From: an uncultured Sutterella sp.
GTDB lineage: Bacteria; Pseudomonadota; Gammaproteobacteria; Burkholderiales; Burkholderiaceae_F
Reading direction: 5' to 3'
NCBI GenBank assembly: GCA_900754475.1
Contig: CAAECY010000060.1
Coordinates: forward strand, 1 to 18,542
DNA: 18,542 nt
Positions 13,186-18,542 of the stretch are shown here, piece after piece; position 1 is the stretch's first letter, and each line of letters starts with the position of its first letter. The notes beneath the pieces were generated by a model that saw only the letters and a program-made list of their open reading frames with translations, did not search any database and was not told the DNA's origin. The position numbers were made by a program, and so were the translations under genes.

Positions 13186-13415
13186 GTGCCCGCCACCGCG
13201 AAGCGCATCGACACTCCGCGTTCAGGCCGGCGTTTTCCCGCCGATTCGGATTCGTTGCAAACGGACTCCGTCGACTCCCTCACGTGCTCGGCTTCCCGCG
13301 ACGCCGGGGGCTTTTCCATGGGTGTGCTTGACGACATATGACGGACGAGCGGCGGCTTCGCGGTAGACCAACCCTTTCCTCTCGCCCCTCCCTACTCTCA
13401 CGCCCGGAGCCCCTG

Positions 13416-14063
13416 ATGTCGGAACCGGACAGCTCGCAAAACCAGACCATGACCACATCGAACGACGAAACTCTTCAGAACGCCCCAAACGCGCACAAAC
13501 GCCCGAAGAAGCCCGCCGAAGTGCGCCGTCGGGTGCTTGAGGTCGCGCAGGAGCTCGCGAGCACGGCGGGCCCCGAGGGGGTGCGGTTTTCCGAGGTCGC
13601 GAAGCGCGCCGACGTTACGACGGGCGGGATCGTGCACCATTTCCCGAACAAAAACGCGTTGCTTGCGGCCGTGATCGACGTCCTCGTCGAGGATATGGAG
13701 CGCGACGTCGACGAAGCGATCGAGCGGGGCGACCCCGCTCCTTATCTTGTGACGCGCGTCTATGTGAAGCATGCCCTCGCGGAAACGAACGCACGCTTTG
13801 CGGCGTTGATGCGCCTCATGCTCTCCTCGGGCGAGCTCGGGAACCTCTGGAATCTCGGGCTTCAACGGATGCTTGAGCGCGCTCACCCGACGGACCGCTC
13901 GACCAAAGCCTACCTCGTGCGCTGTGCCGCGGACGGGCTGTGGCTCGAAGGGATCGCGAATTCGGGTACCGTATCGGACGCGCACCGGGAGGCCGCCCGG
14001 GCGCTGGCGAGCGAACTCGAAACGCTCGCCGCCGAAGCATCTGCCGCGTCCGAGGTCCTCTGA
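13416..14063 (+). CDS. TetR/AcrR-family transcriptional regulator
   Basis: This 215-aa DNA-binding repressor has an N-terminal TetR helix-turn-helix: VRRRVLEVAQELASTAG, then FSEVAKRADVTTGGIVHHF and PNKNALLAAVID (about residues 36-93). The C-terminal part, with ARFAALMRLMLSSGELGNLW and LVRCAADGLWLEGI, is a ligand-binding and dimer domain. ATG 13416 is chosen for GGAG 6 nt upstream; an ATG at 13338 lacks a ribosome site and adds an Arg/Ser-rich stretch. The first 30 or so residues before the helix-turn-helix are polar and probably disordered. Its place after the SMR pump suggests it represses that pump, possibly releasing on a cationic ligand, but no clear operator palindrome was found. Confidence 0.9.
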   Translation: MSEPDSSQNQTMTTSNDETLQNAPNAHKRPKKPAEVRRRVLEVAQELASTAGPEGVRFSEVAKRADVTTGGIVHHFPNKNALLAAVIDVLVEDMERDVDEAIERGDPAPYLVTRVYVKHALAETNARFAALMRLMLSSGELGNLWNLGLQRMLERAHPTDRSTKAYLVRCAADGLWLEGIANSGTVSDAHREAARALASELETLAAEASAASEVL

Positions 14064-14266
14064 GACCGCCCCGGCGGGAAGCCCGTAGATCGCGTAATGC
14101 TGCAAACGTAACGAAACGTCGCGCCCGTAGCCAATCGTTGCATCGTCCTTCGTTCGATTCCGTTGCGGGAACGCCTGCGCTACGATGGTTCTCGAGCGCC
14201 CGTCCCGAAGCGCTTTGCGCGTACGTCGGTACGCGACTCGCACGAATGAGAAGAAGGAGAAACTCC

Positions 14267-15007
14267 ATGAAAACCATCGGCATCCTCGGCGGCATGTCCT
14301 GGGAATCGACGCAGACTTACTACAAGGTTTTGAACGAGCTCGTTCGCGACCGCTTGGGCGGGCTCCATTCCGCGCAAATCGTCCTTCGGAGCCTCGACTT
14401 CGAAGAAATCGAACGCTGCCAGAGCTCGGGCAACTGGGCCCGAGCGGCGGAAATCCTCGCCGAGGCCGCGCGCGGACTTGAAGCGGCGGGCGCGAACGTG
14501 ATTCTCATTGCGACGAATACCATGCACAAGGTCGCGCCCGAAGTGGCGCGTGCCGTCACGGTGCCGCTTCTTCACATCGCCGAAGCGACGGGCGCCGCGC
14601 TCGCGCGCCGGGGGATTCGTAAAGTCGGCCTACTCGGCACCAAGTACACGATGACGGAACCTTTCTACAAATGCCGCCTCGAAGCGCAGAATTTCGACGT
14701 GCTCGTTCCCGCGCCCGACGACATCAACCTCGTCAACCGCGTCATTTTCGACGAACTGTGCCTCGGCACCATCCGTCCCGAATCTAAGGTCGAATTCCTT
14801 CGCATCATCGACGACCTCCGCCGTCGCGGCGCCGAGGGCGTGATTCTCGGTTGCACCGAAATCGGGCTCCTCGTGACGCAAGAAGATACGGACCTCCCCG
14901 TATTCGATACGACGCTCATCCATGCGGAAGAAGCCGTGCGCTTCGCGCTCGGGGAGCCGTCCGACGCAACGAACGAAACGAAGGACACGAACGCCGAGAA
15001 GGCCTGA
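14267..15007 (+). CDS. ygeA: Aspartate/glutamate racemase, YgeA type
   Basis: This 246-aa cytoplasmic, PLP-independent racemase starts MKTIGILGGMSWESTQTYY, close to E. coli YgeA as I remember it. The active-site pair is T83 (IATNTMHKV), where many aspartate racemases have Cys, and C196 (LGCTEIGLLV). E. coli YgeA also has Thr at this position and is reported to act on aspartate/glutamate and some other amino acids. The T/C pair is therefore expected for this subfamily, not a defect. The last 15 residues (PSDATNETKDTNAEKA region) are a polar tail beyond the family core. ATG 14267 has AAGGAG 7 nt upstream. It may supply D-amino acids for the wall or catabolism. A terminator lies 60 nt past the stop. 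Confidence 0.9.
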   Translation: MKTIGILGGMSWESTQTYYKVLNELVRDRLGGLHSAQIVLRSLDFEEIERCQSSGNWARAAEILAEAARGLEAAGANVILIATNTMHKVAPEVARAVTVPLLHIAEATGAALARRGIRKVGLLGTKYTMTEPFYKCRLEAQNFDVLVPAPDDINLVNRVIFDELCLGTIRPESKVEFLRIIDDLRRRGAEGVILGCTEIGLLVTQEDTDLPVFDTTLIHAEEAVRFALGEPSDATNETKDTNAEKA

Positions 15008-15067
15008 CGCGCGCAATTCGGGCACGATTCAAACACGAACGGCACGCGAAGTAAGCGCCCCCTCACG

Positions 15068-15100
15068 AGCCTCCGCTTTTCCCCGAAGCGGGGGCTTTCC
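15068..15100 (+). terminator. Intrinsic terminator of the racemase gene
   Basis: AGCCTCCGCTT (15068-15078) pairs with AAGCGGGGGCT (15086-15096), 11 bp with one G-U and a 7-nt loop, followed by TT and pyrimidines. Confidence 0.7.
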
Positions 15101-15206
15101 GCTGTTTTGCGCCCGCTTTTTTCCGTTTTCCCGTTGTTTTTCACGCACCGCCCCGCTTCCCTCGACCTTGACGGCAGTTGACCGCCGCACGCCCCGCGCA
15201 TTTCGT

Positions 15207-15212
15207 TAGAAT
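15207..15212 (+). promoter_or_regulatory. Possible -10 box (TAGAAT) of the phosphodiesterase gene
   Basis: GTTAGAAT at 15205-15212 matches the motif seen at 535-540. A TTGACC lies at 15178-15183, but the 23-bp spacing is too long, so the -35 is unclear. It lies about 90 nt before the ATG used. Confidence 0.4.
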
Positions 15213-15302
15213 AGCGCACCGAGGATTGAACAACCGTTCAGGCACTTTTCCCGACCGCCGCGCCCTCCCCGTTTTCCCGCACGCTTTTCGACCCCGACCG
15301 CC

Positions 15303-16259
15303 ATGCCCCACCGTTCGACCGCAGAAGAAGACATACCCGGCGCTTTGCGCCGTCATCCCCAAGGCGAGATGCCGCCCGAGCGCGCGTCCTTCGGCAAAGG
15401 GAGGTTGCGAAGCGCGATGCGCTTTCTTTGTCGAACCGCCGCGGCGGGTGCGGTCCTTTTCGTCGCGTCCTTTGCGTTACTCGAAACGAAAGCGGGCTTT
15501 ACCAAAATCGTCGACTGGGGGCTCTACGAGATCGAACCCTCCTGCACGCTCTGCGATCGGCTCCCCGAAGCGTCCGCCGTCGACCTCATCGCGCATGCGG
15601 GCGGAGAAATCGACGGCTTCACCTACACGAATTCTCGCGAAGCTCTTGCGGCCTCGCTCGCAGGGGGTTTTCGCTTCATCGAGCTCGACCTGCGCCGAAC
15701 GCTCGACAACCGCTACTTTGCCGCCCACCGCGTGAAGGAATTCAATGCGATGACGGGCCACCCCGAGCAGTTTGAGATTCCTCCCACCGCGTCGGACGTG
15801 CGCGAACGGACGATCGACGGAAAGTACACGCCGATTCTTCTCGAAGACCTCGTACCCGTTTTTGAAAATCACCCCGAGCGCGTGCTCGTCACCGACAAGG
15901 CGAACCGCTACCGCAAGCTTCTCGACGAATTTCCGCTGCCCGATCAGCTGCTCGTCGAAGTGCGGAACGTCGACCAATACGTGGCGGCCAAATTGGCGGG
16001 CGTCCCGAACGTCGCGGTCGACACGGCGGACCCCGAGCTCGTGCGTCGCTACGGGATCGAACTCGTCGTCGTGTCGGCGGACCTTCCCGCCGAAGCGCTC
16101 AAGGCGTTGCGCGACACGGGCGCGAAGGTGCTCCTTTCGACCTACGACAATTGCAACGACATCCCCGCGTCCGCCCGGGAGCTCGCGTTGCTCGCGTATG
16201 TGGATACCTGCTCCACGGGTCGGGTCGAAACGAAAGAGGCCGACCCGCATCGGATCTGA
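15303..16259 (+). CDS. Membrane-anchored glycerophosphodiester phosphodiesterase-like protein
   Basis: This protein of up to 318 aa has the GDPD fold signature: H98 in LIAHAGGE, the metal pair E126-x-D128 in FIELDLRR, and H138 in FAAHR. Such enzymes hydrolyse glycerophosphodiesters to glycerol-3-phosphate and an alcohol. A hydrophobic segment (AAGAVLFVASFALLE, near residues 46-60) acts as signal or anchor, so the catalytic domain should face the periplasm. The start is uncertain. ATG 15303 has no ribosome site, like the lysR start in this window; ATG 15417 (MRFLCRTAAAG) would put the hydrophobic segment at the very N-terminus and has GGAGG 12 nt upstream. The C-terminal half is less typical, so the true substrate may differ. 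Confidence 0.78.
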   Translation: MPHRSTAEEDIPGALRRHPQGEMPPERASFGKGRLRSAMRFLCRTAAAGAVLFVASFALLETKAGFTKIVDWGLYEIEPSCTLCDRLPEASAVDLIAHAGGEIDGFTYTNSREALAASLAGGFRFIELDLRRTLDNRYFAAHRVKEFNAMTGHPEQFEIPPTASDVRERTIDGKYTPILLEDLVPVFENHPERVLVTDKANRYRKLLDEFPLPDQLLVEVRNVDQYVAAKLAGVPNVAVDTADPELVRRYGIELVVVSADLPAEALKALRDTGAKVLLSTYDNCNDIPASARELALLAYVDTCSTGRVETKEADPHRI

Positions 16260-16306
16260 CGACGTCGGACGGACGCCGCGCGATTCCGATCGGCGACCTC
16301 GAAAAC

Positions 16307-16340
16307 GCGGCTCCCGCTGCGGGTAGCCGCCTTCTTCTTT
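16307..16340 (+). terminator. Probable terminator of the phosphodiesterase gene
   Basis: GCGGCT (16307-16312) pairs with AGCCGC (16325-16330), and CCC/GGG pairs within. The pyrimidine run CTTCTTCTTTT follows. Confidence 0.5.
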
Positions 16341-16361
16341 TGCGTATCGGGCTCGGGCGGA

Positions 16362-16404
16362 GCACCATTTCGACCCGCCATGCATTACGACCTCACCGAC
16401 CTAC
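16362..16404 (+). repeat. 43-bp direct repeat, copy 1 (orphan lysR start)
   Basis: These 43 bp are identical to 17601-17643, which cover the upstream edge and first 25 nt of lysR. Here the ATG at 16380 opens a frame reading MHYDLTDLHSNGI and then stops, so it is a dead copy of the lysR start. Confidence 0.9.
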
Positions 16405-16462
16405 ATTCGAACGGGATTTGATTGGAATTCGGTCGGGGCGGCGCTTCCCTTCTCGCGACGAA

Positions 16463-17419
16463 TCAGAGCGGGAGAAGTTCGAGAACCCCTTTTTGCACGT
16501 CGCCGAGCGGCGCCCACTGCAATTTCGCGCGGCGCAGCCCCGGGACATTGATGTCCTCCTCTCGGTTGAGGATACGGATCTCTTCGGGAAGCGACGCCGC
16601 AAAGGCCGAGGAGAGCGCGGGATAGACGCCGGGGTCGCGACGGCCCTTTTCGATGTGCACGGCCGCCATCCGCGGCGTCAAGCGTGCGCCGTAGGAAAAG
16701 CCGTCGACGCGCGCTTCGGGCGTCCCGTCGGAAAAGAGGACGCCCCCGAAAAGTGCCGGAGCGATGTCGGGCGAAAAGGCGCGGTGGATCGTGGCGCGCT
16801 CTTCTTCGAGACTCGCGGAAAGCGCCCCGCCCTCGGTTTCGGTTGCGTACCAGACGTTGAGAAATTCGAGGGCCCGTGCGATCGTTTCCTCGTCGACCGT
16901 GCCGTCTTCGCGCACGAAGGGACGGAAAACCGCTTCGGGGTTCGCGGTGCGATAGCGTTTCGCGAGATTGCGCTTTTTCGCCATCGCGCGCCCCTCGAGC
17001 GTTTCGATGCGATCGCGCCGGTAGAGGTAGTCCCAGTCGCCCGAACTCGACACGACGCGGAAGCGCCGCTCGGGCACCGCACGCTTGACCGCACGCAGCA
17101 GATCGTCGACGGGCCCGTAGAGGCGAAGAGGCGTGCCGCCTTCCTTAGCCGCAATACCTTCGAGCATCTCGACGTGCGCGGCCGTGAGGTTCGTGCCGAT
17201 CGGGAGGTAGTAGACCGGTTCCTCGACCGAAATCGACACGGTGCGAAGCCACAGAGCGCCCTGCGCCTGCGCCGCGGCCACACCCCGCTCGATCCCGCGC
17301 GTCAGAAGCGACACGATCGAAAGGTTGCAGTCGCCTCTGCCGCCCGCGGGCAGGTAGGTTTCAAGAAGCGAACGGCTTGCGGGGGTGAGCGGCTGAAAGT
17401 CGAGCGTGTCGGAAGACAT
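16463..17419 (-). CDS. DUF2156 (LPG synthase C-terminal-like) protein
   Basis: This 318-aa soluble protein matches the DUF2156 family, related to the GNAT-like C-terminal domain of lysylphosphatidylglycerol synthases. The C-terminal INREEDINVPGLRRAKLQWAP is characteristic, as are a central YRRDRIETLEGRAMAKKRN and LEFLNVWYATE. Without the membrane domain of MprF it is not by itself a lipid-modifying enzyme, and its substrate is unknown. ATG 17419 has no evident Shine-Dalgarno. A minus-strand TAGAAT (17458-17453) lies 34 nt upstream. It is divergent from lysR, the usual arrangement for a LysR target, and is flanked by the 43-bp direct repeat. Its composition matches the host genes, so the flanking repeat is the only sign of insertion. 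Confidence 0.82.
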   Translation of the reverse strand: MSSDTLDFQPLTPASRSLLETYLPAGGRGDCNLSIVSLLTRGIERGVAAAQAQGALWLRTVSISVEEPVYYLPIGTNLTAAHVEMLEGIAAKEGGTPLRLYGPVDDLLRAVKRAVPERRFRVVSSSGDWDYLYRRDRIETLEGRAMAKKRNLAKRYRTANPEAVFRPFVREDGTVDEETIARALEFLNVWYATETEGGALSASLEEERATIHRAFSPDIAPALFGGVLFSDGTPEARVDGFSYGARLTPRMAAVHIEKGRRDPGVYPALSSAFAASLPEEIRILNREEDINVPGLRRAKLQWAPLGDVQKGVLELLPL

Positions 17420-17618
17420 AAGGAATTTCTAGTGTTCGGCGGAAATGCATAAATTCTACCAATTGCCAACCGCGTTGCTTGAGGCGAAATATCCGCGAAC
17501 ATTGCCCGATTCCGCCGCTTGAGCGCTCTCCCGTATACTTTCCGCATCGACCACCGCCTGCGGGCCGGAGGACGAGCGGCCCCGTTTCGTTCGTCGACCC
17601 GCACCATTTCGACCCGCC
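17420..17618. promoter_or_regulatory. Divergent promoter region of the DUF2156 gene and lysR
   Basis: This 199-bp spacer carries a minus-strand TAGAAT (17453-17458) toward the DUF2156 gene and a plus-strand TATACT (17534-17539) toward lysR. Both -35 regions are weak. LysR proteins normally bind such divergent spacers, at T-N11-A dyads; none stands out clearly. Confidence 0.5.
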
Positions 17619-17643
17619 ATGCATTACGACCTCACCGACCTAC
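17601..17643 (+). repeat. 43-bp direct repeat, copy 2 (genuine lysR start)
   Basis: It is identical to 16362-16404. It spans 18 nt upstream of the lysR ATG (17619) and the first 25 nt of the gene. The sequence outside the 43 bp differs completely between the copies. Confidence 0.9.
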
Positions 17644-18482
17644 GCATGTTTCTCGCGCTCGCGCGCACGCTCAACATGGCGGCCGCCGCCGTCGAATCGG
17701 GCCGCTCGACCGCGGCCCTGAGCCAGCGACTCAAAAAGTTCGAAGCCGAAGTCGGCACCCCGCTTTTCGTTCGCGAAGCGCGGGGCCTCGCGTTGACGAG
17801 CGCCGGCCACGCCTTGAAGCCGCTTGCCGAAGACGTGCTCGCAACGAGCGCCCGAATGGAGTCGGCGCTCGCCGCCTTTCAACCGGGGAGCCGCCCGGTT
17901 CTGCGAATCGCCTCCAATACGTCCGGCATTCAAAACCACCTGCTTCCCGCCGTAGGCGCCTTTTTGCGCGAACACTCGGTGCGGCTCGTCTTTCTCGAGC
18001 GGCAAAGCCGCGCCGCCGTGGAAGCAGTGTTGGCGGGCGAGGCGAATCTCGCCTTTTCCGTCGAGCGCGCGGCCCGCGAATTCGAGCCCGAAGCGCACGT
18101 CGTGCCGTTCACGGTGGACCGCCACGTGCTCGTCGCCGACCCCGACCATCCGCTCGCGCGGGAAGAGTCCGTACGGCTTCGAGACATTATCGATTTCCCC
18201 TATATCGGCCTCCCCGAAACCGCCCCGATGGGACGCGCGATGCGGGAGCGCACCCGCACGCTCGGGCTTCGGTACGAGCCCGTCGTGGAGGTACCGTCCT
18301 TCTCGCTCATGCTTCGGCTTGTGCTCGACGGGGCGGGCATTGCCGTCGTGCCGCGATCGGCTCTGCGCCCCTTCGGCGGGCTTGAAAGGCTTGCCGTCGT
18401 GCGAATCGAAGAGCCGTGGGCCCTGCGCCCGCTCGTTTTCGCCTACGCCGCGGCGCGTCCGCCGCTTCGCGGCGCGCGTTAG
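17619..18482 (+). CDS. LysR-family transcriptional regulator
   Basis: This 287-aa regulator has an N-terminal winged helix-turn-helix: DLTDLRMFLALARTLNMAAAA, SGRSTAALSQRLKKFEAEVG and TPLFVREARGLALTSAG (residues 4-66). A PBP2-like effector domain follows from about residue 90 (PVLRIASNTSGIQNHLLPAVGAF) to the end. The length is slightly under the usual 290-310. ATG 17619 matches the family N-terminus but lacks a Shine-Dalgarno, and its first 25 nt belong to the 43-bp repeat. It faces away from the DUF2156 gene, which it may control together with itself. The stop codon TAG lies in a large hairpin. The effector cannot be inferred. Confidence 0.9.
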   Translation: MHYDLTDLRMFLALARTLNMAAAAVESGRSTAALSQRLKKFEAEVGTPLFVREARGLALTSAGHALKPLAEDVLATSARMESALAAFQPGSRPVLRIASNTSGIQNHLLPAVGAFLREHSVRLVFLERQSRAAVEAVLAGEANLAFSVERAAREFEPEAHVVPFTVDRHVLVADPDHPLAREESVRLRDIIDFPYIGLPETAPMGRAMRERTRTLGLRYEPVVEVPSFSLMLRLVLDGAGIAVVPRSALRPFGGLERLAVVRIEEPWALRPLVFAYAAARPPLRGAR

Positions 18483-18542
18483 CGGGGGCTAAGGAGGATC
18501 CTCCCGCGCTCCGCGCGGGCCCCTCCACCTTAGCCCCCGCTA
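18480..18542 (+). terminator. Large hairpin at the lysR stop codon
   Basis: The 15-bp arms 18480-18494 and 18528-18542 are perfect complements and enclose an inner CCCGCG/CGCGGG stem. The lysR stop codon is the first three bases of the stem. The window ends with the 3' arm, so a U-tract cannot be checked. It could be a terminator or a repeated palindromic element. Confidence 0.65.

Noticed and set aside
14515..14530. Racemase with Thr where a catalytic Cys is expected
   Set aside because: E. coli YgeA, as I recall it, has the same Thr83/Cys arrangement, so this is a subfamily trait, not an inactivated enzyme.

Overview
This is a GC-rich bacterial chromosomal window with mostly same-strand gene blocks, good Shine-Dalgarno sites and TAGAAT-like -10 boxes. 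Protein and codon style suggest a betaproteobacterium, probably Burkholderiales of the Sutterella/Parasutterella kind. That placement is an inference; no rRNA or other marker gene lies in the window.

Left part (1-4115). The left edge appears to hold the first 82 nt of a minus-strand group II intron, placed just after a terminator hairpin, as class C introns do. A gene-free, hairpin-rich stretch follows. Next come an unrecognised 203-aa protein, a ZIP-family metal transporter with a Fur-box-like operator over its promoter, and a minus-strand aspartate/aromatic aminotransferase.

Middle-left (4116-8952). After a spacer with a minus-strand terminator and two near-identical hairpins whose stems differ by paired changes, there is a minus-strand two-gene unit. 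It encodes an APC-family amino-acid permease followed by a YtcJ-like amidohydrolase with a Cys-rich N-terminus. A hairpin with a U-tract sits in the permease leader, as in an attenuator. The next ~900 bp has no confident gene.

Defence island (about 8880-10640). Base composition drops. Three tandem copies of a ~70-nt small-RNA gene, each with its own TTGACA promoter and terminator, lead directly into an Abi_2/AbiF-family HEPN protein gene. The copies keep two sequence blocks and vary the inner hairpin while preserving its pairing. The third RNA's terminator abuts the abi start, so the protein is probably made by read-through. This is the best candidate for an unusual system here: a HEPN RNase toxin with a multi-copy structured RNA partner.

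Right part (10640-18542). Plus-strand housekeeping and accessory genes follow: a two-domain universal stress protein, an AlkZ-related protein with a basic tail, an SMR efflux pump next to a TetR regulator, a YgeA-type aspartate/glutamate racemase, and a membrane-anchored GDPD-like phosphodiesterase. A minus-strand DUF2156 protein then sits divergent to a LysR regulator. An exact 43-bp direct repeat containing the lysR start flanks the DUF2156 gene, suggesting the gene was inserted there or the lysR 5' end was duplicated. The window ends in a large hairpin that includes the lysR stop codon.
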